From: Clostridium sp.
Lineage (GTDB): Bacteria; Bacillota; Clostridia; Lachnospirales; Lachnospiraceae
DNA length: 64,000 nt
Direction of reading: 5' to 3'
Assembly (NCBI GenBank): GCA_018377235.1
Contig: JAGZZT010000014.1
Span: 77,064-141,063 of the forward strand
Part shown: piece after piece, positions 31,775-40,805 of the stretch
Layout: every line of letters begins with the position of its first letter
Position numbering within the stretch: the stretch's first letter is position 1
Notes under the pieces: generated by a model
Database searches by the model: none
Seen by the model: only the letters and a program-made list of their open reading frames with translations
What the model was told of the DNA's origin: nothing
Made by a program: the position numbers and the translations under genes

Positions 31775-32968
31775 TTATTTTTCCCTGGAGAGAAGACTCC
31801 TCAGCCGCTCTGCGGCCTGTTTTGTGTTTTCTCTGGTGGAAAAAGCAGTCAGACGGAAATAGTTCTTTCCACAGGAGCCAAATCCCTCTCCTGGAGTTCC
31901 CACAATAGCGGCTTTTTCCAAAAGATAATCAAAAAATTCCCAGGAATCCATTCCAAACGGACATCTCATCCAGATGTAAGGTGAATGAGTTCCTCCTGTG
32001 TGCCAAATTCCAAGCTCCTCCAGCACATCAGTAATCAGCTTTGCATTCTCTCTGTAATACTCCAGATTAGCTTTCACCTGGCGCTCTCCTTCTGCCGTAA
32101 ACACAGCTTCCGCTGCTCTCTGTACCACATAGGGAACCCCGTTAAATTTCGTAGTCTGGCGGCGCAGCCACAAACGGTTCAGCTGTTTCTGATTTCGCTC
32201 TAATGCCATGGGAATCACTGTGTATCCGCATCTTGTTCCTGTAAATCCCGCTTTTTTTGAAAAAGAAGCAAACTCTATGGCACAGGTCTCTGCCCCCTCA
32301 ATTTCAAAAATACTGTGGGGCAGATCTCCATCCACAAAACATTCGTAAGCCGCGTCAAAAAGAATAACGCTTTCGTTTTCGTTTGCAAAATCCACCCACT
32401 TTTTCAACTGTTCTCTGTTGTAAACTGCTCCTGTCGGATTATTGGGGGAACATAGATAAATTAAATCGGCTGCTTTCTTCGCATCCGGCATGGGAAGAAA
32501 GCCATTTTCTTCTCCTGCTCTGGAGTAAATAATTTTTCTTCCATCCATCCTATTCGTATCCACATATACGGGATATACTGGATCTGTTACCAGAACGGTA
32601 CAGGAAGTACTGAAAATGTCAAGGATATTGCCCAGATCACTTTTAGCTCCATCTGAAATGAAAATCTCATCTATGTCAAGCTGCACACAGAATTTCTTGT
32701 AATAATTCTGCACTGCCGTTCTTAAAAAATCATATCCCTGCTCAGGGCCATATCCCCGGAATGTTTCTGCCTGTCCCATTTCCAGAGAAGCTCTGCACAG
32801 AGCCTGTACGCACTCCTGGGGCAGGGGAAGTGTTACATCTCCAATTCCCATGCGTATGATTTCTGCCCCCGGGTGCTCTGTTTTATAATGGTTTACTCTC
32901 TTTGCAATTTCTGCAAACAAGTAACTCTCCTTTAGCTGTCCATAATTACGGTTGATTTCTGCTGCCAT
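31775..32968 (-). CDS. dapL: LL-diaminopimelate aminotransferase
   Basis: DapL converts tetrahydrodipicolinate directly to LL-diaminopimelate in lysine and cell-wall synthesis. The 397-residue product starts INRNYGQLKESYLFAEIAKR, a typical DapL beginning, with the substrate motif GYGPEQGYDFLRTA and the PLP lysine in FASFSKKAGFTGTRCGY (about residues 233-249). LCSPNNPTGAVY is the PLP-contact loop. AAAGGAG precedes the ATG. It is last in the pyrG-purF-carA-carB-dapL run, 48 bases after carB. Confidence 0.9.
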   Translation of the reverse strand: MAAEINRNYGQLKESYLFAEIAKRVNHYKTEHPGAEIIRMGIGDVTLPLPQECVQALCRASLEMGQAETFRGYGPEQGYDFLRTAVQNYYKKFCVQLDIDEIFISDGAKSDLGNILDIFSTSCTVLVTDPVYPVYVDTNRMDGRKIIYSRAGEENGFLPMPDAKKAADLIYLCSPNNPTGAVYNREQLKKWVDFANENESVILFDAAYECFVDGDLPHSIFEIEGAETCAIEFASFSKKAGFTGTRCGYTVIPMALERNQKQLNRLWLRRQTTKFNGVPYVVQRAAEAVFTAEGERQVKANLEYYRENAKLITDVLEELGIWHTGGTHSPYIWMRCPFGMDSWEFFDYLLEKAAIVGTPGEGFGSCGKNYFRLTAFSTRENTKQAAERLRSLLSREK

Positions 32969-33016
32969 CGCGTGCTCCTTTCTGCCGTCTCTTTCTGCTT
33001 CTGACCGGCTTTCCTT

Positions 33017-36000
33017 CTAGTTTATTCTGTTCATATCTACCAGTTCTGTATTGTCTTCGTTATATCCGCTCATCAGGCAGTCTGCCAGTGCTGCCGCTGT
33101 ATCAAGAGACGTCAGGCAGGGAATGCCTAAAAGGCAGGCTCTTCTCCTAATCCGTACACTGTCTCTGGCTGGTATCCTTCCCTTAGAGGATGTAGAGATA
33201 ATATACTGAACTGCTCCGCTGTCTAAAATAGTCATACTGTTGTATTCACTGTTTTCGTCAATTTTAGGAACCATATTAACTGAAAAGCCGGCATCACGAA
33301 GCACCTTGTAATTTCCCTCTGTAGCATAAAGAGTAAATCCAAGGGAAGAAAATTTCCGGGCCAGAACAGGCAGTTCCTTTTTATCACTCCTTCTTACAGT
33401 AAAAAATACGCCTCCCTTGTGATACATTTTATATCCAGCGCCCAAAAGCCCTTTGTAAAGAGCCTCTTTCAGATCCCTGCCTACTCCCAGCACCTCTCCA
33501 GTGGACTTCATTTCCGGCCCCAGCTGAACGTCTACATCAATCAGCTTTTCAAATGAAAAAACAGGAACTTTTACTGCTGTACAGCTGGACTTTGGATATA
33601 GTCCAGTTCCGAATCCCAACTCAGCCAGCTTCTTTCCAAAACTCACCTTGACTGCCAGGTCTATCATAGGAACACCTGTCACTTTAGACAGATAAGGTAC
33701 GGTACGGGAAGCTCTGGGATTGACTTCAATCATATAGATTTCCCCGTTTGCCACAATATACTGGACATTGACAATTCCAATCGCATTTAAGCCTCTGCAG
33801 AGCTTTTTAGTAATTTCTGCAATTTTCTCTTCTATTTCAGATGTCAGGTGAAGCGCCGGATAAATGGCGATACTGTCTCCAGAGTGAATTCCTGACCGCT
33901 CCACATGTTCCATAATCCCCGGAAGAAGCACGTCATTTCCATCATAAATCGCATCTACCTCAATTTCTGTTCCTTCCAGATATTTATCAATCAAAACTGG
34001 ATTTTGAATATTCTGATCCAGAATGATCTTCATATATTCCTTCATATCCGCATCATCAAAAGCAATGATCATATTCTGTCCTCCCAGCACATAGGAAGGG
34101 CGCATTAGAACAGGATAGCCCAAATCAGCAGCAGCTGTCAAAGCTTCTTTCTCCGTCATCACAGTATGTCCCTTGGGCTTTGCAATATGAAGCTTCTTCA
34201 GCAATTCATCAAACCGTTCCCGATCCTCTGCCATATCAATACTGTCTGCGCAGGTTCCCAAAATCCGCACTCCCATTTTCCACAGATATCTGGTAAGCCG
34301 AATCGCTGTCTGCCCGCCAAAGGCCACTACTACGCCGTATGGTTTTTCCACTGTCAGAATATGTTCTGTGTCTTCTCTGGTCAGAGGTTCAAAATACAGT
34401 CGGTCTGCCGTATCAAAATCAGTCGATACAGTTTCCGGATTATTATTCACAATCACTACTTCGCAGCCTAGTTCTTTCAAAACCCGCACACAATGGACGC
34501 ACGCATAGTCAAACTCAATTCCCTGGCCAATCCGAATCGGTCCGGAACCAAATACAACAACTGTCTTTTTCTGAGCATCTGTAAAAGAAGGCGCCTCGCT
34601 TTGGGTACCTTCTTCCATCTCCCCAAACACCGCGTAAAAATACGGAGTTTCTGCTTCAAACTCCCCGGCACAGGTATCCACCATCCTATACGCAGGGCTG
34701 ACTTTTTCTTTCAGTGAAACGCCTGCCATAGCTTCAATAGATTCATCTAAAAATCCCAGGCGCTTTCCCTGGATATACTGAGCCCGTGTCACCGCTTTTC
34801 CGGAAATTTCATTTTCATAATCTGCAATGTGTTTAATTTTCCATAAAAACCAGCAGTCAATTTTCGTCACAGCATGAATGACATCCGGTTCTGTTCCTCT
34901 GCGCAAAGCCTCGTAAATGACAAACAGACGGCTGTCATCTGCAATGGAAAGATGCTCTGAAAGTTCCTGATCTGACAGATTTCTTACCCAGGAAAGAGAC
35001 AGGGTTTCTGTAGAAAGCTCTGCTCCTCTCACCGCCTTCATAACCGCAGATTCAAAACTATCTGAAATCGCCATCACCTCGCCAGTAGCCTTCATCTGGG
35101 TTCCCAGCGTTCTTTTTGCATAGACAAATTTTTCAAACGGCCATTTGGGGAATTTAACAGCCACATAATCAAGAGCTGGCTCAAACGCAGCATACGTGGT
35201 CCCTGTCACTGCATTTTTAATCTCGTCCAGACAATAACCTACCGCGATTTTCGTAGAAACTTTAGCAATCGGATAGCCGGTTGCCTTAGAAGCCAGCGCT
35301 GATGAACGCGAAACTCTTGGATTTACCTCTATTACCGCATACTCAAACGAATCTGGATTTAATGCAAACTGGCAGTTGCAGCCTCCCTCGACTTTCAGTG
35401 AATCTATAATAGCAAGCGCGGCAGAGCGAAGCATCTGATACTCCCGATCCGCCAGAGTGACAGCTGGAGCTATAACAATGCTGTCTCCTGTATGAATTCC
35501 TACTGGATCAAAGTTTTCCATCGAGCAGACTGTAATACAGTTTCCTGCTCCGTCCCGGATCACTTCAAATTCAATTTCCTTCCATCCGGCAATGCACCTC
35601 TCTACTAAAATCTGCCCGATTGGCGACAAAGAAATGCCGTTTTGAGCAATTTCTGCTAAGGACTCTTCATTCTCTGCGATTCCTCCCCCTGTGCCTCCCA
35701 GTGTAAAAGCAGGGCGCACAATGACCGGATAGCCTATGTCCTTTGCAAACTGCAGAGCTTCCCCCACCTGTGTTACTACCTGAGACGGCACACATGGCTG
35801 GCCAATTGACTCCATAGTATCTTTAAACAGCTGTCTGTCTTCTGCTTTATCAATGGTTTCCCAAGAAGAGCCCAGCAGCCGGACGCCCTGCTCCTCTAAA
35901 AAGCCGCTATGAGCCAGCTGCATGCATAAAGTCAATCCCGTCTGTCCTCCCAGACCTGACAATATACTGTCCGGTTTTTCCTTCTTTATGATTCGCTTTA

Positions 36001-36220
36001 TCGTTTCCAGAGTAAGCGGTTCTATATAAATCCTGTCAGCCATGATGTGATCTGTCATAATTGTAGCCGGATTTGAATTAACCAAAACAATTTCCAGCCC
36101 CTCCTCCTTCAAAGCCCGGCAGGCCTGGGCTCCTGCATAGTCAAACTCTGCTGCCTGGCCGATTACAATGGGGCCGGAACCGATCACAAGCACTTTTTTT
36201 ATCTGCTGGTTTAAAGGCAT
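33017..36220 (-). CDS. carB: Carbamoyl-phosphate synthase, large subunit
   Basis: CarB makes carbamoyl phosphate from ammonia delivered by CarA, bicarbonate and two ATP. The start at 36220 (MPLNQQIKKVL) has AAAGGAGG upstream. The 1067-residue product has two ATP-grasp halves: IGSGPIVIGQAAEFDYAG near the N-terminus and its repeat FGSGPIRIGQGIEFDYAC near residue 550. A C-terminal MGS-type regulatory domain includes TLYATEGNYKVLRDAGFS. The length is normal. The stop-to-start spacing with carA is about 63 bases. Confidence 0.97.
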   Translation of the reverse strand: MPLNQQIKKVLVIGSGPIVIGQAAEFDYAGAQACRALKEEGLEIVLVNSNPATIMTDHIMADRIYIEPLTLETIKRIIKKEKPDSILSGLGGQTGLTLCMQLAHSGFLEEQGVRLLGSSWETIDKAEDRQLFKDTMESIGQPCVPSQVVTQVGEALQFAKDIGYPVIVRPAFTLGGTGGGIAENEESLAEIAQNGISLSPIGQILVERCIAGWKEIEFEVIRDGAGNCITVCSMENFDPVGIHTGDSIVIAPAVTLADREYQMLRSAALAIIDSLKVEGGCNCQFALNPDSFEYAVIEVNPRVSRSSALASKATGYPIAKVSTKIAVGYCLDEIKNAVTGTTYAAFEPALDYVAVKFPKWPFEKFVYAKRTLGTQMKATGEVMAISDSFESAVMKAVRGAELSTETLSLSWVRNLSDQELSEHLSIADDSRLFVIYEALRRGTEPDVIHAVTKIDCWFLWKIKHIADYENEISGKAVTRAQYIQGKRLGFLDESIEAMAGVSLKEKVSPAYRMVDTCAGEFEAETPYFYAVFGEMEEGTQSEAPSFTDAQKKTVVVFGSGPIRIGQGIEFDYACVHCVRVLKELGCEVVIVNNNPETVSTDFDTADRLYFEPLTREDTEHILTVEKPYGVVVAFGGQTAIRLTRYLWKMGVRILGTCADSIDMAEDRERFDELLKKLHIAKPKGHTVMTEKEALTAAADLGYPVLMRPSYVLGGQNMIIAFDDADMKEYMKIILDQNIQNPVLIDKYLEGTEIEVDAIYDGNDVLLPGIMEHVERSGIHSGDSIAIYPALHLTSEIEEKIAEITKKLCRGLNAIGIVNVQYIVANGEIYMIEVNPRASRTVPYLSKVTGVPMIDLAVKVSFGKKLAELGFGTGLYPKSSCTAVKVPVFSFEKLIDVDVQLGPEMKSTGEVLGVGRDLKEALYKGLLGAGYKMYHKGGVFFTVRRSDKKELPVLARKFSSLGFTLYATEGNYKVLRDAGFSVNMVPKIDENSEYNSMTILDSGAVQYIISTSSKGRIPARDSVRIRRRACLLGIPCLTSLDTAAALADCLMSGYNEDNTELVDMNRIN

Positions 36221-36283
36221 AATCTTCCTCCTTTTGATTATCCGCAATATTTTTCTGCATTTCCGGTATCTGGCAAGTGTCTG

Positions 36284-37348
36284 TTACCTGCCAAGCATGG
36301 AAACAAATTCATCGAAGAGAAAATCTGTATCTTTCGGTCCCGCACAGGCCTCTGGGTGGAACTGAACCGAACATACAGGATATCCTTTGTAACGCAGCCC
36401 CTCATTGGTTCCGTCATTGACATTGATAAAAGAAGTTTCTGCAACAGATGGAGCCACGCTCCCTTCTTTTACCGCATATCCGTGGTTCTGAGAAGTAATG
36501 TAGATCTTCCCGGTTCTCATATCTTTTACCGGCTGATTGGCCCCCCTGTGTCCATACTTCATTTTTTCCGTCTGAAATCCATGAGCCAGGGCCAGCAGCT
36601 GATGTCCCATACAAATTCCCATCATAGGGATACCGCATATGGAAAGTTCCTTTAAATGTTCGATAATCTCCGGATTGTCAGACGGATCTCCCGGTCCATT
36701 CGTAAGAAAAATCCCATCTGGCTTATATTTCAGAATTTTCTCCGGAGCCGTTTGTGCCGGAAGCACCCACACATCGCAGTCCCTTTTCAAAAGAGATCGC
36801 AGGATATTATCTTTTCTTCCAAAATCCAGCATCACGATCAGTCTTCTGCTTTTTCCTGCTCGGAATAAAGTCGGTTCGTGAATGGTGACCTGGGTAATCG
36901 GATGGCTGCAGCGGAACAGACGGATTTTCTCCAGATCTGCTGAATCAGGGTTATCTGTAATGGCTCCATTCATAGTTCCGCGCTCTCTCAGCAGCCTGGT
37001 CAGTGTTCTTGTATCAATGCCATAAAGTCCGGGAATGTGATGTTCTCTGAGGTAGCTGTCCAAATCTCCTTCACAGCGAAAATTAGACGGATGACTGCAC
37101 CACTCTCTGACAATATAGGCAGAAGGTCCGACTGTGCCGCTTTCCTGATCTTCCCGGATGATTCCATAATTTCCAATCAGAGGAAAGGTCTGAACCACAG
37201 CCTGCCCCTTATAGCTCTTGTCTGTCAGCGTTTCCATATATCCTGTCATAGCAGTAGTAAATACAATTTCCGCTGTTACTTCTCTGTCCGCTCCAAATGC
37301 CTTTCCTTTAAATACGGTTCCGTCCTCCAGTACAAGGTATCTGTTCAT
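36284..37348 (-). CDS. carA: Carbamoyl-phosphate synthase, small (glutaminase) subunit
   Basis: CarA splits glutamine and channels ammonia to CarB. The 354-residue product begins YLVLEDGTVFKGKAFGAD and has the N-terminal CarA domain with GYMETLTDKSYKGQ. The class I amidotransferase site is GICMGHQLLALA (nucleophile cysteine about residue 243), with the catalytic histidine in VQFHPEACAGP. It overlaps purF by four bases (ATGA). Confidence 0.97.
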   Translation of the reverse strand: MNRYLVLEDGTVFKGKAFGADREVTAEIVFTTAMTGYMETLTDKSYKGQAVVQTFPLIGNYGIIREDQESGTVGPSAYIVREWCSHPSNFRCEGDLDSYLREHHIPGLYGIDTRTLTRLLRERGTMNGAITDNPDSADLEKIRLFRCSHPITQVTIHEPTLFRAGKSRRLIVMLDFGRKDNILRSLLKRDCDVWVLPAQTAPEKILKYKPDGIFLTNGPGDPSDNPEIIEHLKELSICGIPMMGICMGHQLLALAHGFQTEKMKYGHRGANQPVKDMRTGKIYITSQNHGYAVKEGSVAPSVAETSFINVNDGTNEGLRYKGYPVCSVQFHPEACAGPKDTDFLFDEFVSMLGR

Positions 37349-38781
37349 TCCTTCTCTCTCCTCTCTGACAGTCTGCGCTCAAACCTGTTTTTCTCTGTGT
37401 GTTCCGGCTGTCCTCCCGGATAACAGCCGGTAAAACACGCGCTGCAGATTCCCCGGCAGTTTTCTCCTGCAATCGTTTTCAAATCCTCGATTCTCAAGTA
37501 TCCAAGACTATCTGCTCCTATCATTTCCCTGATTTCTTCTATCGTATGGCGGCAGGCAATCAAATTTTCTCTGGAGTCGATATCGGTTCCATAAAAGCAG
37601 GGATTCAGAAAAGGAGGCGCCGATACCCGCATATGAACCTCCTTGGCTCCTGCATTTTTCAGCAGTCTGATAATCTGCCGGCTGGTCGTTCCCCGAACGA
37701 TAGAATCATCTACCAGAACAATCCGCTTTCCTCTGACCTCGTCTGAAATCGGATTCAGTTTCACCCTCACTTGATCCATACGGCTGTCCTGGCCCGGAGA
37801 GATGAAGGTTCTGGCAATATAACGGTTTTTAATAAATGCCATTCCATAGGGGATTCCTGCTGCCCTGGAATATCCCAGGGCGGCATCCAGACCGGAATCT
37901 GGTACTCCCGCCACTAAGTCCGCGTCTGCGGGACAGGATTCAGCCAGACATTCTCCGGCTCGTATTCTTGCATGATGTACAAACGTCTGATCGATGACAG
38001 AATCTGGACGGGCAAAATAAATATATTCAAACACACACAAAGACTGAGGATACTGTCCGCAATGCCGGGTAAGAGAGCGGACTCCCGTCTCGTCAAACAC
38101 AAGAATCTCTCCTGGCTCCAACTCTCTGATAAATGCGGCTCCCACCGCCTCCAGCGCGCAGCTTTCTGAAGCCGTTATGTATGTGCCGTCCGGGCACTTC
38201 CCGTAGCAGAGCGGGCGGAAACCTCTCGGATCTCTCACCGCAATCATCTTAGACGGAGACATTACCACAAGAGAATAAGCCCCTTCCAGCTGATCCATAG
38301 CCTGATCGACAGCCGACTCAATGGATGGCGTTTTTAATCTTGCCTTTGTAATTACATAGGCAATTGTCTCTGTATCACTGGTTGTATGGAAGATCGCCCC
38401 TTCCATTTCCAGCTTCCTGCGCAGCTCCCAGGAATTTGTCAAATTTCCATTGTGTGCCAGAGCCATACGCCCCTTCATATGATTGACTTCAATCGGCTGG
38501 CAGTTAGCGCGGTTCGTGCCCCCTGTCGTTCCATATCTGACATGCCCTACTGCTATCCTTCCCTGTGGAAAACGCTTTAGCTCATCTTTTGAAAACACCT
38601 CCCCTACCAGCCCCAGATCCTTATGCGATGCAAACAGACCGTCATCATTAACAACAATTCCACAGCTTTCCTGCCCGCGATGCTGGAGAGAAAACAATCC
38701 ATAGTAAACCATTGTTCCCACATCTTTTACCTCTGGGCTGTATACCCCAAATACCCCGCACTCTTCGCCTATCTTTTTCAT
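37345..38781 (-). CDS. purF: Amidophosphoribosyltransferase
   Basis: PurF starts purine synthesis by making phosphoribosylamine from PRPP and glutamine. The 478-residue product has a short propeptide MKKIGEE before the catalytic CGVFGVY (Cys8). It continues with QHRGQESCGI, the PRPP loop IVLVDDSIVRGTTSRQIIRL (about residues 357-376) and C-terminal cysteines that fit an Fe-S-containing PurF. It sits apart from other pur genes, between pyrG and carA, with ATGA overlaps on both sides. Confidence 0.96.
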   Translation of the reverse strand: MKKIGEECGVFGVYSPEVKDVGTMVYYGLFSLQHRGQESCGIVVNDDGLFASHKDLGLVGEVFSKDELKRFPQGRIAVGHVRYGTTGGTNRANCQPIEVNHMKGRMALAHNGNLTNSWELRRKLEMEGAIFHTTSDTETIAYVITKARLKTPSIESAVDQAMDQLEGAYSLVVMSPSKMIAVRDPRGFRPLCYGKCPDGTYITASESCALEAVGAAFIRELEPGEILVFDETGVRSLTRHCGQYPQSLCVFEYIYFARPDSVIDQTFVHHARIRAGECLAESCPADADLVAGVPDSGLDAALGYSRAAGIPYGMAFIKNRYIARTFISPGQDSRMDQVRVKLNPISDEVRGKRIVLVDDSIVRGTTSRQIIRLLKNAGAKEVHMRVSAPPFLNPCFYGTDIDSRENLIACRHTIEEIREMIGADSLGYLRIEDLKTIAGENCRGICSACFTGCYPGGQPEHTEKNRFERRLSERREKE

Positions 38782-40400
38782 GATTTTCCCTCCTTTTTCT
38801 CTTCCCGTCTTTTTAAAGCACTGACCACCAGGCCTTTAAACAGAGGGTGGGGACGATTCGGCCGGCTTTTGAATTCTGGATGAAACTGAACGCCCACATA
38901 GAAATTGTGTTCCGGCACTTCCACTGTCTCTACCAGAGAACCATCAGGAGACGTTCCGCTTATAAGCAGTCCTTTCTCTTCCAGAACTTTGCGGTACAGA
39001 TTATTGAATTCATAACGGTGCCTGTGGCGTTCAGAAATCATCTCTTTTCTGTAGCACTGGTACATCCGGCTTCCTTCTTTCACACGGCATAAATACGCCC
39101 CCAGCCGAAGAGTTCCTCCCTTATCCGTCTCCTCGTTTTGGTCCGGCAGAAAATCAATCACCTTGCAGGGGGCATTCTCATCAAATTCCCTGGAAGAAGC
39201 GCCGGATATTCCACAGACGTTTCTGGCAAATTCGATTACCGCAATCTGCATGCCAAGGCAGATTCCAAGGTATGGAATCTGATTTTCTCTGCAGTATCTG
39301 GCCGCTTCAATCTTTCCTTCAATCCCCCTGGTTCCAAATCCTCCCGGCACGACAATTCCATCACAGGAGCCTATCAGCTGCTCTGCTGAAGCTTCTGTCA
39401 CTGTCTCTGAATCAATCCAATGAATCTCAATTTTTGTCCCCAGATCATATCCTGCATGTCTCAGAGACTCTGCCACTGAAAGGTAAGCATCATGAAGCTG
39501 GACATATTTTCCCACAATTCCAATTGTCACTGTTTTAGTCCTGCCTTTGATTCTGGAAACCATTTCCTCCCAGTCTGACAGTTCTGGCTTTCCTGTCCTT
39601 AAATGAAGCTCTCTGCACACAATCTCAGAAAAGTTCATCTTTTCCAGCATGAGAGGCGCTTCGTAAAGAATAGGCAGTGTCAGATTTTCAAAAATACAGT
39701 CTTCTTTCACATTGCAAAACAGAGCAATTTTCCTGAAAATTTCAGGTTCCAGCGATTCGTCACAGCGAAGTACAATTAAATCAGGCTTGATCCCCATGCC
39801 CTGAAGTTCCCTGACAGAATGCTGAGTAGGTTTCGATTTGTGTTCATCACTTCCCTTTAAAAACGGCACCAAAGTGACATGGATATAAAGGCTGTTTTCC
39901 TTTCCAGCCTCCAGTCCCACCTGGCGGATAGCTTCTAAAAAAGGCTGGCTTTCGATATCGCCGGTAGTGCCTCCAATCTCTGTAATCACTACATCTGCAT
40001 TCGTCTTCCTGCCAACCCTGTAAATAAATTCCTTAATTTCGTTTGTTATATGAGGGATCACCTGAACAGTCTCTCCCAGATACTCTCCCCTGCGCTCCTT
40101 ATTCAGTACGTTCCAGTATACTTTTCCTGTAGTCAGATTTGAATACTGGTTTAAATCCTCATCTATAAAACGCTCATAATGGCCCAGATCCAGATCTGTT
40201 TCTGCTCCGTCTTCCGTCACATATACCTCGCCGTGCTGATAGGGGCTCATAGTTCCAGGATCCACGTTAATATAAGGATCCAGCTTCTGAGCCGCAATCT
40301 TTAATCCCCTGGATTTCAGCAGCCGTCCCAGAGAAGCAGCTGTAATTCCTTTTCCCAATCCGGATACAACTCCGCCAGTCACAAAAATGTATTTTGTCAT
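38778..40400 (-). CDS. pyrG: CTP synthase
   Basis: PyrG aminates UTP to CTP with glutamine. The start at 40400 (MTKYIFVTGGVVSGLGKGIT) has GAGGAGG upstream; an in-frame GTG further up lies on the ribosome binding site. The 540-residue product has the synthetase P-loop at the start, the substrate segment DPYINVDPGTMSPYQHGEVY, and a C-terminal amidotransferase domain with YLGICLGMQIAVIE and QFHPEFKSRP. It heads pyrG-purF-carA-carB-dapL. A promoter and a hairpin leader of about 165 bases precede it. Confidence 0.97.
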   Translation of the reverse strand: MTKYIFVTGGVVSGLGKGITAASLGRLLKSRGLKIAAQKLDPYINVDPGTMSPYQHGEVYVTEDGAETDLDLGHYERFIDEDLNQYSNLTTGKVYWNVLNKERRGEYLGETVQVIPHITNEIKEFIYRVGRKTNADVVITEIGGTTGDIESQPFLEAIRQVGLEAGKENSLYIHVTLVPFLKGSDEHKSKPTQHSVRELQGMGIKPDLIVLRCDESLEPEIFRKIALFCNVKEDCIFENLTLPILYEAPLMLEKMNFSEIVCRELHLRTGKPELSDWEEMVSRIKGRTKTVTIGIVGKYVQLHDAYLSVAESLRHAGYDLGTKIEIHWIDSETVTEASAEQLIGSCDGIVVPGGFGTRGIEGKIEAARYCRENQIPYLGICLGMQIAVIEFARNVCGISGASSREFDENAPCKVIDFLPDQNEETDKGGTLRLGAYLCRVKEGSRMYQCYRKEMISERHRHRYEFNNLYRKVLEEKGLLISGTSPDGSLVETVEVPEHNFYVGVQFHPEFKSRPNRPHPLFKGLVVSALKRREEKKEGKS

Positions 40401-40484
40401 CTCAGACTTCCTCCTCACATTGCTTTCTGTTACAAAGGTTTCAGAAAATAACTCCTTAAGAAACGGGATTCCTGCATAAAACAG

Positions 40485-40530
40485 AAAAGGCGCCGCCAGG
40501 GGTATTACTGCCCCTGAAACGAACGCCTTT
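40485..40530 (-). promoter_or_regulatory. Terminator-like hairpin in the pyrG leader
   Basis: On the minus strand, AAAGGCG and CGCCTTT close a stem whose tip is AGGGG/CCCCT; a TTTTCTGTTTT run follows. It sits about 35 bases after the presumed transcription start and 85 bases before the gene. This fits an attenuator. It shares CAAAGGCG and a CAGxGG(x)CA block with the hairpin before glutamine synthetase. Confidence 0.55.
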
Positions 40531-40570
40531 GTTCCTTCCTGAATCCATCTGATCTTTTATTTTGGAATCA

Positions 40571-40599
40571 TTTATACCGAAAATTTATTTTTTTGTCAA
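40571..40599 (-). promoter_or_regulatory. Promoter of the pyrG operon
   Basis: TTGACA and TATAAA are separated by exactly 17 bases on the minus strand. Confidence 0.8.
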
Positions 40600-40675
40600 G
40601 CTTTTTTTCCTGTATATTTCTGGCTTACATCTGGTTAAATTTCTGTTAAAAATAGAATCTTTTCCAAAAAAATAA

Positions 40676-40704
40676 TTGACAGGCTCCCTATTCTGCGTTA
40701 TATT
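40676..40704 (+). promoter_or_regulatory. Promoter of the glutamine synthetase gene
   Basis: TTGACA and TATATT are separated by exactly 17 bases. The expected transcription start is at about 40711, directly before a strong hairpin. Confidence 0.8.
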
Positions 40705-40713
40705 ACCACACAA

Positions 40714-40768
40714 AAAAAGCGGCAAAGGCGCCGGCCAGTGGTCAAGGTGTCCTCTGCCGCTTTTTATT
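40714..40768 (+). terminator. Leader terminator (attenuator) before glutamine synthetase
   Basis: AAAAAGCGGCA pairs with TGCCGCTTTTT, and the inner AGGCGCC pairs with GGTGTCCT with one bulge. The hairpin begins at the expected RNA start, ends in a T run and lies about 40 bases before the start codon, so expression must require read-through or anti-termination. Confidence 0.7.
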
Positions 40769-40805
40769 TATGAAAACACCTGCAGTTCGGAAAGGAGAAT
40801 GTAGT

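Noticed and set aside
40485..40768. tRNA-like or CRISPR-like repeats before glutamine synthetase
   Set aside because: The similar pieces are single hairpins in opposite strands with terminator features, not an array or a cloverleaf.
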